A program made the position numbers and the translations under genes. Below, piece after piece: positions 1 through 9,076 of a DNA stretch of 27,496 bases. The stretch is from Spirogloea muscicola (Eukaryota; Streptophyta; Zygnematophyceae; Spirogloeales; Spirogloeaceae): assembly GCA_009602725.1 (NCBI GenBank), contig WELB01000012.1, forward strand, positions 464,035 through 491,530, in the 5' to 3' direction. The notes under the pieces were generated by a model that was not told where the DNA came from, searched no databases, and worked only from the letters and a program-made list of their open reading frames with translations. The first letter of the stretch is position 1; each line of letters opens with the position of its first letter.

Positions 1-1358
1 GAGAGACCCCAGTACCTGACGCGGGCCACCCCGCCGTCCCCAGGGGCGCTGGCGGCGTACGCGGGTTTTGACGCAGGCATGGTGACGAGCCTGGCGGCCC
101 TGGTCCGCCACCAGGGCTTCCCCCAGTCGCCTGCAGCCCTTCACCAGGCCACGCTTCCCCTCAGATACGACGGTCTCGGCTTGCGCCCGCTCGTCCGTTC
201 CTGCCGGGCAGCGTACCTCGGCAGCTGGGCGCAGACAGCCGCCTCCGTGGCCCAGCGCTTCTTGGTCCACGGCCAGCGCGCGCTGGAGCAGGCGGTGGTA
301 GAGGTCGACACGGGTGTGCTGCCCTTCCAGGCGTCGCTACGCTCCGCCCACCAGGAGCTGCTCGTGGTGCACCCGGACCTGGCGGGCCAGGCGGTCTCCT
401 TTGCGCACCTCGCGCACACCGCCGACCAGCGCGTCCAAGCGCGCTTCGCAGCCGCAATGGACAAGGCAGCCTTCACCACCACCTTGCTCCAGCTCCCGGA
501 GGCCGACCTGCGCGGGCGCGCGCGTTTCCACTCGGCCTCCTCCCCGGGGGCCGTGGCGTGGCTCCAGGCCCTCCCCCTCAATGAAGCCCTCACCCTCCCG
601 GATGAGGCGTTCCGCAGTGCCGTCCACCGGCTCCTGGGCTTGCCGCCGCCATGCCTCCAGGGCGTGCAACAGTGTGAGTTTGGTGAGCGAGGGGCCGAGC
701 AGGGGGAGCTGGCCGCTCATGTTCTGCGCTGTTCCCACGGCGGAGAGCGGACCGCGGCCCATGACCATCTCAGGGATGCGATGCATGGCATCCTTGTGGA
801 GGCGGGCTTCTCGGTGGCAGCCGAGAACTCTGCCGTCATGCCGCTCCAGCAACGAGCCGACGGTCTCCACGCTCGTCGCGTGGACCTTGTGGCCACCCCA
901 CCGGCAGGCGGGCCACGTCTTCTCCTGGACGTGGTGACCACCGACTCCTATGACTGCTCCCATCCAACCCAGTGTGCCACCAAAGCTGGGTATGCGGTAG
1001 CCTGCGCAGCTCGGGCCAAGGAGCTAAAATACGCAGATCACCCGCGGGAAGACGAGTTCTTCCCGCTCGCCATCGGTACGCACGGGGCGCTGGGCGCTCG
1101 GTGGCTCGAGCTGCTCAACCAGCTCTCTCGTCACGCCATTGCCCGCCGCTTCCATGGGGAGCCAGTGGACTCCCATGTAGCAGGGTCGCTAGCGCAGGTG
1201 TACCGCATGCGCTTGGCCTTTCGCTGCAGAGGTCTATGGCCCGCGCGCTGCACCTGCGTGCAGGCAGAGCCCTCGCTGCTGCCTCTGGCTCTGGCCAGGG
1301 GACTCGCTTCCAGGAACCCAGTCTCTCTGACCTGAGGCTGCTTAGCAGGGGTTACTGA
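1..1358 (+). pseudogene. LINE (non-LTR retrotransposon) ORF2, C-terminal part, frameshifted copy
   Basis: The frame is open from the first base, so the copy is cut by the window edge. The start (RPQYLTRATPP, then LPLRYDGLGLRPLVRSCRAA) matches the region just after the reverse transcriptase of plant and algal LINEs. A Cys/His cluster follows (Cys near 680, then HVLRCSHGG and AAH). Next comes R-V-D, 14 residues, then D (RRVDL ... LLLDVVTT), which fits the (K/R)PDx12-14(D/E) core of restriction-like endonuclease domains. The frame stops at 1335. From about 1220 the family C-terminus continues in frame 3 (LSLQRSMARALHLRAGRALA, ending SDLRLLSRGY and TGA at 1356-1358). The last copy in the window shows the same segment unbroken, so one base seems lost at 1216-1221. 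The element is probably inactive. Family call is firm; the nuclease assignment is inference. Confidence 0.85.
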
Positions 1359-2250
1359 GTGCTTCGTAGCTGCTTCGCTTCTTTTCTGTGCTTGTTGTTC
1401 TTCGTACTTCCCCTGGCCCCTTCTCGTCCTTTGTACATTCTTTTCTGGGCTGGCTTTTTCCAGCCCCTATCCTCAATGGGCGAGCCCTTCTCTCTTACTG
1501 AGCTTCCCTCTGCACCGTCTTGTGTCCGGCTCCTTCAGACGTTGTCCATTCCTTTGGGCTGGCCTCTCCCAGCCACCAGTCAATCTGGCCGCGCTTTTCT
1601 TGTGTTTTGTAGTGTAGTCCTTTTCCTGCTCCTCTTTCTTTGGCTTTGGACATTGTCCGTTCCAGGGCCCAGGGCTGGCTTCTTCTTTATGGGCGAGCAC
1701 TTTCTTTCCTCCAGCTGTCGGCAGGGGATCCTCAACGGCTGCTAGAAATCAGACTTGCCGCTGCTAATCCGGTTGAGCTGCCATCCCTGGCACTTCTATT
1801 CTTGCTTGCCATCCACTTTCCGTGCACCTTTTCATTGTGTCTGTAAGTTGGCCCTCTGCATGTCGCCTGTCCTCCTCGTTCCCGGCTCCTTCGGACCTTG
1901 TTGATCCACTTTCTCGGGCTGGCCTTCGCAACCATCGCCCCCTGTGGAAGAGCTGTTCTTCTATTCACTGATAGCCCTTCTTGGAAGAGCTTCTTCTTCA
2001 ACAGCCACTGGCTCGTACTACGACCCCAATTCTGTCCCTCTTCTATTTGTCCTCTCGTCCTTCCTCTTTCGGCTGGCCTTTCACAGCCATTGCCCCCTTT
2101 GAGAGAGCCCCTTCTTCTTTCACAGCCTTTTCCTGCAAGAGCTCTTTCCCTTTTGAGGAGCTCGCCCTCTTTTTCTTTGGGCTGCTGCTTCTTTCTTTTA
2201 AGACCTTCTTCTCCTCCCCCCCCCCCTTGGGATTTTCGTGATTGAAATAA
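1359..2250 (+). repeat. LINE 3' tail array, pyrimidine-rich with hairpins
   Basis: Directly after the LINE stop codon lies almost 900 bases of C/T-rich sequence with no convincing gene. It is built of repeated units containing a short stem-loop of the form GGGCTGG-loop-CCAGCCC. Clear examples are 1447-1466 (7-bp perfect stem), 1557-1574 (6 bp) and 2071-2088 (5 bp). Weaker versions lie near 1674 and 1916. Segments recur elsewhere: 1400-1485 is almost identical to the reverse complement of 14750-14830, and 1529-1596 to 15973-16041. The stretch ends in a run of about ten C residues near 2218. Several tails seem to be nested or concatenated here, since one LINE would need only one. Confidence 0.7.
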
Positions 2251-2323
2251 ACAAAGGCCAAATGGCCAAGTACAAAGGGAAGCACATCTAGAGATGTACA
2301 TCATTTACAGCAGATTGACCCGC

Positions 2324-2980
2324 TCACTTACCACGGGTCAATACATGAAGGTCGCTAATCGATGCCTGAATACTGGATGGCAGATACAAAGCCCTTCTGC
2401 TACCAACTAGAGCTCGCCCAGCTTTTTGGTGCAAAGCATTAGCCTGAGCACGCTGCAAACAGGCCGGAAATAAATGTCTGTCGCGAGAACGACAGATATG
2501 CAGCTGGCAGGCCATCTCAGCCGGAAGCACTTTGCACATCGTGCATAGCCTAGATTGGCAATATCCTGCAGGAGAGTGAAAACGAGGACCTAAGCAGCCA
2601 AAGATGTCAACTGCAGCTGGCAGGAGCTGATCGCATTGGGGGTAATCGGAGTTGTGCTGCAGCTTTCTTTGTTCTGCACTGCCCACTGCGTGGTCAACGA
2701 TATGCGTCGATGCTGGACCTTTATACGCCTCCGTAAGAACCACATCAACCAAAGCCCGTGGACCTCCACCAGGTTGCACGCCCACAATGTCAAGTGTGCG
2801 GCGATGATAACGTCCCTGGGCATCCGTGGTAATAGGCATGATGTTGTTCACTTCCACGACCGCACGGTACCCGGCGTCCCGCATCAAACCCGCCAGGGCA
2901 TTGCGGAGGAGGTTGTGGATGCCCACCACTTGCTGGAGCTTCCCCTGGAGCTTCCTTTCCCCCCCACCCCAGCCAAGGTG
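2324..2980 (-). pseudogene. LINE ORF2 C-terminal fragment, second copy
   Basis: Reading on the minus strand, this piece repeats the end of the LINE protein: VVGIHNLLRNALAGLMRDAG, then RRTLDIVGVQPGGGPRALVD with the same D-x14-D spacing as the first copy, then G-LG-R, and finally ISDLHVLTRGK with TGA. The family normally ends RGY-stop, so the last codons are altered. Upstream of about 2980 the similarity fades and the frame changes, so this is a 5'-truncated insertion. Its 3' flank (2235-2323) carries a block, GGCCAAATGGCCAAGTAC in + orientation, that recurs near 4965-4985. It lies tail-out relative to the + copy at 3480-3588. Confidence 0.75.
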
Positions 2981-3099
2981 TCACCGGCATCGAGGAGGAG
3001 GACAGGGACATTGTCCTGGACGCAGAGCTCTTTTGACGCCTTCAAGTGGGGTAATCCAGGACGACGGTGCCTAGCTGGGCGGCAGCCCAAGCGGGCGCA

Positions 3100-3480
3100 A
3101 GGAGTATAAGGACCACTCAGAGAATAGCTTCCATTCGTGCGCCATGATTACCTACGGCGGCTACAGTGAAAAGTGCTCCCTCCTGCAGCCTCTTGCCAGG
3201 TCGATATGTGGCCGTTGTGAAACGGGGCAATCTGAGGCCCAGCAGAGTACCTCACTGCAGTTTCGGTAGTACAGGGCTCGGCTCTCGCTGAGCCGCCCTC
3301 CAGGGCCTTGCCCTTCATCTGCGCGCCCGGCGCGCTCTGAGCGGGATGGTCCTGCGCAACTTGTAAGTCTGGCAGATATGTATGTGCTCGGGTGGACCAT
3401 TTTCCCGCTACAGGTCCCCTTTTGTTGCCTTAGCCCCTTACAGGTTTATCTTCGTTCTGCTTACAAGCAGTGTACTAGCT
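3100..3480. other. No gene recognised
   Basis: The stretch between the two inverted LINE pieces contains only short unrelated frames. AAGTCTGGCAGATATGTATG near 3366-3385 vaguely resembles the LINE terminus seen at 14526 but is too degraded to call. Confidence 0.4.
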
Positions 3481-3588
3481 TGCTTTGGCCTCACTCTCAG
3501 TCTGTGGCAGAAGGGCTTGAAATTGGCCATCTGGTATTCAGGCATCGATTAGCGACCTTCATGTGTTGACCCGTGGTACTGAGCGGGT
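3480..3588 (+). pseudogene. LINE C-terminal tail, degraded copy
   Basis: On the plus strand this matches the end of the second LINE copy base by base over most of about 100 positions (GCATCGATTAGCGACCTTCA is shared exactly). It encodes ISDLHVLTRG, followed by ACTGAG where the family has TACTGAG, so one T is missing and the stop is out of frame. An in-frame TGA also lies upstream in AGGGCTTGA. It forms an inverted pair with 2324-2420, with the tails pointing outward. Confidence 0.7.
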
Positions 3589-3599
3589 CAGTTTGCAGT

Positions 3600-3750
3600 G
3601 AGGAGAAGTGGCTCTCCCAATGGGGGCAAGGGCTGTGAAAGAAAGTGCTCGCTCATAGAGAAGAAGGGCTGGCAAAGAAGAAGTGGCTCTCCCAATGCGG
3701 CAAGGGCTGTGAGAAGCCAGCCCGAAAGAATTGACAAGGTTCGAAATTTT
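3600..3750 (-). repeat. Two LINE 3' tail modules
   Basis: Two consecutive copies of the tail unit lie in reverse orientation. Each starts (in + reading) AGAAGTGGCTCTCCCAATG and runs to a GGGCTG hairpin. The first, near 3605-3635, is cut off after GGGCTGTGAAAG. The second has a perfect 6-bp stem at 3704-3709/3718-3723 and ends AATTGACAAGGTTCGAA. The same unit is found at 14911-14971 and 18211-18280. Confidence 0.7.
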
Positions 3751-3759
3751 TTGGGCTGA

Positions 3760-4900
3760 CAAAGTCAGATGGTAGCAAGCTTGCTGACTTCCAACTGGCA
3801 ATTGGCATTTTCTCTGGGCAAGCAGGCCGGGGCTGTGTCACTGCTATTCCAGGCAGGGGCCTTGGCCCTGGCGACGGTGGTTTCCTCATCGCACAGCCCG
3901 GCCAAATGGGCGCGTTGCTCATCTTCCTCGCACTCGTGGTAATGACGACTATCAGAATGCAAGCTGCAGATTGTAAGCTTGGCAGGCATGTGCAAGGATT
4001 GTCACTCGTGGTGACTATAATCTCGTCGACGTTGCTGCCCAAATCTGCTGGGTCTGGCAACGTATCTTGCCCTGCAGGTGCTGTCGAGGATAGGCGTTTG
4101 GACTTACGATGTTGTGGATGCACAGATCTTCCAGACTGCCATTCCGGCATCACAGGCCAATATTGTCGGCACCACAGAGTTGGCACTGGCAAGCTTGGCG
4201 GAGGTTTGTGGTGCTTGGTGTTGCCATTGCCGCCAACAGCTCGTCGTTGTTTGGCGGCCTGGCGCTCCTGTCATGTGGCTCAGTCTTCGCTTCCGCTGCT
4301 TTGTATTGCTGGTGGCTTGCCAACCCAACCCCAGCTCAGCGCCGACTGTTCCCCAGCGACTTCCGGCAGCTTGGATCAGCAGGCATGACCAGTGAAGAAG
4401 AGCTTATGTGAAGGAGTGTGCTTTCACGGGCATCTCCCAACAGCTGTGGGCGTCTCGCTCTCTTAGTCGCAAGATTGTTCCTGCAGCTTGAGGTAATGAC
4501 TTGGTGGTGTGTGGTGTATCGAGTAACCAGTACCTTAATCGACACTGCAGATTATTCTTGCACTCAGACCCGAGTGCGACATTGTCCGAAAGTTGCGCAT
4601 CAAAGACAGGGCAGCGATCTGCAAACTGTGCCTGACTTCGGGGGCCTGCTTCATGGCTGAGTGACCGCAGCCTACCGTTCGAAATCCACAGGGCAAGGTC
4701 TTCCTGGTCCACGCTCCATGGTCCGCGTGTCAGGCGCACCCGCTGGTCGGACACCGCGCGGCTGGCCCTCCATGGCATCTTGGGCATGACTTGAATGGGG
4801 GGCCAGTCCGTTTGAGCCCCTGTGACTCCCCCTGAGCAAGCGTGGAGGCAGATGCAATGGGAGGAAAAGAATTGTGGCGAGTAAAAGACGGCCAGAGTGC
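3760..4900. other. No gene recognised
   Basis: About 1.1 kb with overlapping short frames on both strands. None carries a domain motif I recognise, and no run of exons with matching splice phases is visible. It may be old transposon sequence or intergenic DNA. Confidence 0.4.
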
Positions 4901-4917
4901 CCGATAAGAAAGATAAG

Positions 4918-5075
4918 ACAGAAAGTGGCTCTCCCAACGGAGCCTTCGTGTACTTGTAATGATCCAAGGCCAAAGTGGCCAAAGTACGAAGGCAAGCCAT
5001 TTGATGACGTACATTTCCCGCTCAGTAACCGCTGGCCAAAGGGGTCGAGGGCTGTGAAAAGCTAGCCCCGAAAAG
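4918..5075 (-). repeat. LINE 3' tail fragments
   Basis: In reverse orientation: the tail motif GTGGCTCTCCCAAC at about 4923, the block GGCCAAAGTGGCCAAAGTAC also seen near 2255, a CGCTCAGTAACCGCTGGCC segment that mirrors a degraded RGY-stop end, and a 5-bp hairpin GGGCT (5049-5053) with AGCCC (5064-5068). The order differs from other copies, so at least two insertions seem to be joined here. Confidence 0.6.
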
Positions 5076-5225
5076 AGTTTACAAGGGCCCAACGGAGCTG
5101 TTTCTTAGGCACGCCTGGATAAGCACACCTGGAACTGCGGGCCGCCAGCATGCCGACCCCCGCCCAGTGGCCGCGATCCAGGGCAGAGCTCGGTCGCTCG
5201 GCAACCACCGCTCTCGGACGACGAT

Positions 5226-5310
5226 GAGCATCGACGTGATCGTCGTCGGTCGACGGTCAATTGATCGACGATGGACCGTCGATCGAAAATTGATCGACGG
5301 TCAACTTTCT
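5226..5310. repeat. Cluster of GATCGACG direct and inverted repeats
   Basis: GTCGACGGTC, TTGATCGACG and their complements alternate here about eight times in 85 bases. One perfect 8-bp hairpin is GATCGACG (5263-5270), loop ATGGAC, CGTCGATC (5277-5284). It lies just upstream of the GC-rich island of the SABATH gene. Function is unknown; it could be promoter sequence or a small satellite remnant. Confidence 0.6.
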
Positions 5311-5324
5311 TGACCGCCGATCTC

Positions 5325-5590
5325 GGTGCATGCCGCAAGGCGGGGCCGCCTGGAGGCCCGCCACGTGGCATCAGCGGGCAAGGCACTCCTCAGCGCTGCC
5401 TCGTCTCGGAGCCCGGCGCTGCAGCGCGGGCGCCGCGCGGGCCGCAGCGGCGGCGGCGGCGGCGGCGGCTGCAGTTGCTGCGCCATCGAGCTCGCGGGCC
5501 AGCCGCTTGCTTTCTGTCTCGGCCGGGCTCCGCAGGCGCGGGCGCTGGCGGCGCAGTTGGCGCCGACGTCCGGACAAGCAGGCATGCGGC
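5325..5590 (+). promoter_or_regulatory. GC-rich island at the 5' end of the SABATH gene
   Basis: A sharply GC- and CpG-rich block that includes a (CGG)n run at about 5446-5469 and ends at the first SABATH exon. Similar blocks sit at the 5' ends of the PC-esterase, the aspartic protease and TIM8, so it probably represents promoter and leader sequence. No core promoter element is identified. Confidence 0.4.
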
Positions 5591-5592
5591 CG

Positions 5593-8253
5593 ATGGCAGC
5601 CGGCGACGGCGAACACAGCTACGACAGCCAGTCCTGCCTCCAGGCAGCCATCTTCGCTGTGAGCACCTAGCATGAAGACCGCGCGCCTGGCTGAGATGAC
5701 CTTATTTCTGAGCTCGATTGAGCTTCTGGGATCAGAGCAAGTAGTGGCTGCTGTTGGTGAAGAGTTCGTTCTTCTCTCTTTTCTCGTTGCTTCATCAATC
5801 TTTTAAGACCGCCAATTTTAGGTGGCGGCACTGGAGCTTTAACCAGTCACTCGCTGAAAGATATGCTCCAATCTTTCATAAGTTGGTTACACTGACAGGA
5901 GGCAGAACCCATGCTTCTTGAGCACATTGCCAATGCTGCGGCTGCGGCGCTTCAGGAGGCTGGTGGTGTGATTGACGTTGCTGATATTGGATGCTCCACG
6001 GGTCAGCCCCCTGTGCACGCACGGATGGCACTTCCTCCCGCTAGACCAGTTAATGTGTCTTGGTTGGATGTAGCAACTGTAAGCCGTTGTTATTAATAGC
6101 AAGGCAGACACATATGGGTCAGCGCCCAGCATCACTTTTAGAAGACATTGTCTTTTGCAGCCGGAACCATCTTCGACCAAGCTCTGTGACTGTAGAAGAA
6201 TTCAAACCTGACCAAATACAAATGATTTTGAAATGACTACATTATCATGGCCTCCCCTGGACCCCTATCTCATATAATTATAACCAAATGCGATAAATAT
6301 GAGACAAGACATCTCTTTACATATTAATGTTTTGCAATGACTGCAGGCAGAAACTCTGTACAGCAGATGACAAGCGTCGTCTCGGAAATCAGACAACTCT
6401 TGTTTGACAGTCAATGGGAGTGCTTCGTCTACTTCTTGGATTCGCCAGAACGATTTCAATCTCCTTCTGAGGCGATTATCCAACCAGGTGTCCGGCAGGC
6501 CCGCATATTTTGCAGCAATATGTTTGAGCTACTTTTCTTTCATGACAAGAGCCCCCACTTACACTTGCGTTCGTATTAACGTGAGCTTAGCTTGCTTGAA
6601 AAGCATGATGTGCAGAGCATGAGCAATTCAGCCAAGATGATTGCTTCAGAAATGCATCGTCAGCCGTATAGACACAAATGTGCACAAACAGTCGGAAGTA
6701 AGCAACTTTGGGCCTTGGCCCTGGTAGCCTCTTCTACAAATGGCTATTTCCAGTTGCGTCCTGCACATGGTTACCTGCACACTTGCTATGCACTTTCTTT
6801 CTCAAGATCCGTGTGCTGCCACGGAAACAGGCATGCACCTTGTTACCGAGCTTATGAGCATAAATCTGTCACGTAGCTTTCCTGACAATTAGTGCATGAG
6901 AAATGGCGAGATTTACGGTACGTAACCATGATACACCTCATTCCAGTAAGCTGTCAGCAATGCTGCTCACATCAGGAAATATCAACTGCATAGCAAAGAG
7001 AACGTGCACAAATGACCAGTCACCTTACTCAACATGTTAGTAGAAAGAAATCCATGCCATGAACACCCTGTCTTTTGTGACCGATAACTACTCACAGATC
7101 CACGCTGTGGCCTTCAGGTGATTCAAAGATCGTCAATGCTAGCAGCACCTGGTATACGCGGGACGCGTCAGGTGCCATACTTTCTGCGTACCAGGTAAGC
7201 CTTTCATCAATCTTCTCTGAGGCCACATCTGTAATGTGCCTGTTGAGTCGGGCAACTGATAAGGTATCAAGTTAGAAACGAAGTCACATACATTTGCCGG
7301 AGTCGTCATTAGTCAAGCGCACTTCTGATTTTGTCATCAGTCTTTCTTGTTGTCTCATTGCCACAGGCACAAGCGAAGAGGGACCTAGAATGCTTCTTGA
7401 CCCTGTCGTGCCGAGGAGATTAGACAAGGAGGGCTGCTTTGGATGGTCACTGGCGGCGGCCCAGAGCCAGTTCATGACGGACATCCCAGAGACTTTACCT
7501 CGGGTCCTGCAGCAGGAGTAGAAATGGACAAAGCAGATGTACCAAGCAGAAATTGGTATGCCCTTATGGATGAGGCATGGAAGCAGCTCATGGCTGAAAG
7601 GGCTGCCCCGGCCGAATCTATGGGGTCCTTCAACATCCCTTTGTATGGCCGCAGCCAGTCTGACTTCTATGTAGTAACTGAGAACCTGCCAGGCAAACCA
7701 TTTGCAGTTAGCTTGTTGAAGGTGACTGTTGCCATTGATAATCCGATCATAAGTACTCTCCAGTTGACACTGTTTTGGCCATGTGACCAGTTTCGCAGGC
7801 TTTATTGAAGTCCTCTATTTAGCAACACTCCGGTTGGAGCACTGTTGTGTAGAAAATGGGGGTCACGACTCCACAAGAGTGGCAGCTATCACCTTCGCAA
7901 AGGTCAGTCGTCACCTATGAAACTAAGTACACATGAATGCTTCTATACACCTATTACCCCGCATGAGAAGCTTTGGCTGGTGACACATGCCTCCACGGAA
8001 ACATCACACTCAATTTGACTTGTTTAATAGATGCATGAGCAGCCGCTTCAGCCCCCGCATGGAGTTGGCCATGAAAAGCCCAGCCTAATCTGCAGTGACT
8101 AATTAGGAGTCTTCCTTGCAAGATGCTCAGTCGGCCCGAGGTGGCAAAGCACATAGTAGCAAAACTGCCTTCACAGTGATCCTGGGGCCACTTTCGACCG
8201 AGAAATTTGGCAAGGGCTTCTTAGATCAACTTGCTCATCGGATGGACGTTTGA
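5593..8253 (+). pseudogene. SABATH-family SAM-dependent carboxyl methyltransferase, multi-exon, three frame lesions
   Basis: SABATH enzymes methylate carboxyl groups of small acids such as salicylate, jasmonate or IAA in the cytosol. Exon 1 (5593-5658) gives MAAGDGEHSYDSQSCLQAAI, the SABATH start. Exon 2 (5899-6001) gives EAEPMLLEHIANAA and VADIGCSTG, the SAM-binding motif I. Exon 3 from 6347 (phase 1) gives RNSVQQMTSVVSEI, then FVYFLDSPE; NDFNLLLRRLS follows in another frame (lesion near 6450). A segment near 6703-6830 has GLGPGSLFYKWLFP, then HMVTCTLAMHFLSQDP in another frame (lesion near 6751). Exon 7118-7194 ends SAYQ. Exon 7367-7721 has AKRDLECFLTL, a lesion near 7412, EIRQGGLLWMVTGG and SFNIPLYGRS. 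The last exon, 8177-8253, has GPLSTEKFGKGFLDQL. The exon before it is uncertain. Family is clear; loss of function is inferred from three indels. Confidence 0.78.
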
Positions 8254-8925
8254 TGTTGCAAGAATTTGAGTGCTACGCTACGTCCCCGTTGCCGGCCATT
8301 GTTTGCCTCCTTAACCGTAGGTGGAGATTTTGGCCAATACTAGTATGAGATCACATTTTCCACAAATCAGATCCACGTACGTGAAGTTTAATATAGTTCT
8401 TTGGGCACCATACTCGGTTGAAAGCTTTGGCCTACTTCCTGAAGCACTTGCATCAGAAGACTATTTTCTCAAATTTGGATGATTAGCTGTCCTTACCATT
8501 TGCAATGAGTGCTTGTTATTGCAACGCACTAGCCTGCAACAGCCACATTTCAGGTGATCGTGCACTGTCAGCTTGACTACTTGCAGGTCAGATTGTTCTG
8601 GGCATTTTACGAGATGCAATAGCTGGGCACAGCAAACTTGGTCATCAAATTGCCCTTCACCACGAGCTTGAAAGATGAAGGCAAATGCGCCCATTCATAC
8701 TATTTTGTTCTATATACAACATGCAGCTTTGATGGCCCTCAGTCCGAGTGTGTCAAGCTGGTTCCACGAGAGCCCAACACCAAAGTCAGGGGCGCACAAT
8801 GTCGCGCATCCTGCTTCCGGCTTCTCGCAGACAGGCCACCAAAGCAGATGCGCTTGCTAGGTCGGTCAAGGAGCCCCGAGGAGGCTGTCATACCAGCCAA
8901 TCTGCTTAGCTCTGCCTAAACTGCA

Positions 8926-8975
8926 ATCGACGTTTGGGCCCAACGGGACCCATTTCTGTTGGGCCTAAAGTCGAT
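8926..8975. terminator. Imperfect hairpin between convergent genes
   Basis: ATCGACGTTTGGGCCCAAC (8926-8944) can pair with GTTGGGCCTAAAGTCGAT (8958-8975) over roughly 17 positions with a few mismatches. It sits between the 3' end of the SABATH gene (+, 8253) and that of the PC-esterase (-, 9077). A role in transcript ends is a guess; it may be a MITE-like remnant. Confidence 0.4.
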
Positions 8976-9076
8976 GTGAGCGGTACTCTTAAATTCGTCT
9001 GAAGGACGCGCTGCTCAAGATTACAGCTTGTGCAGAGTGTCCAGCACGTAATTGTGACGCAGCTTGATGTGGGCTG

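Noticed and set aside
141-963. Long minus-strand frames opposite the first LINE
   Set aside because: Arg/Ser/Ala-rich shadows of a GC-rich coding strand; no motif, while the plus frame has clear LINE similarity.
1359-2304. Hydrophobic Leu/Phe-rich frames in the pyrimidine tract, resembling membrane proteins
   Set aside because: C/T-rich sequence automatically encodes Leu, Phe, Ser and Pro; the same bases are repeated LINE tail units.
3736-3750. GGTTCGAA in the tail units, resembling a tRNA or SINE B box
   Set aside because: No A box at the right distance and no tRNA fold. The bases belong to the conserved LINE tail, and the tail's sense strand runs the other way.
5446-5469. Possible CRISPR-like or functional trinucleotide array
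   Set aside because: It is a plain (CGG)n run; no spacers exist in the window and the DNA is eukaryotic.
5301-5673. Several overlapping long frames in the GC-rich island, rich in Ala, Gly or Arg
   Set aside because: They come from (CGG)n and general GC bias in all frames; only the short SABATH exon at the end is supported.
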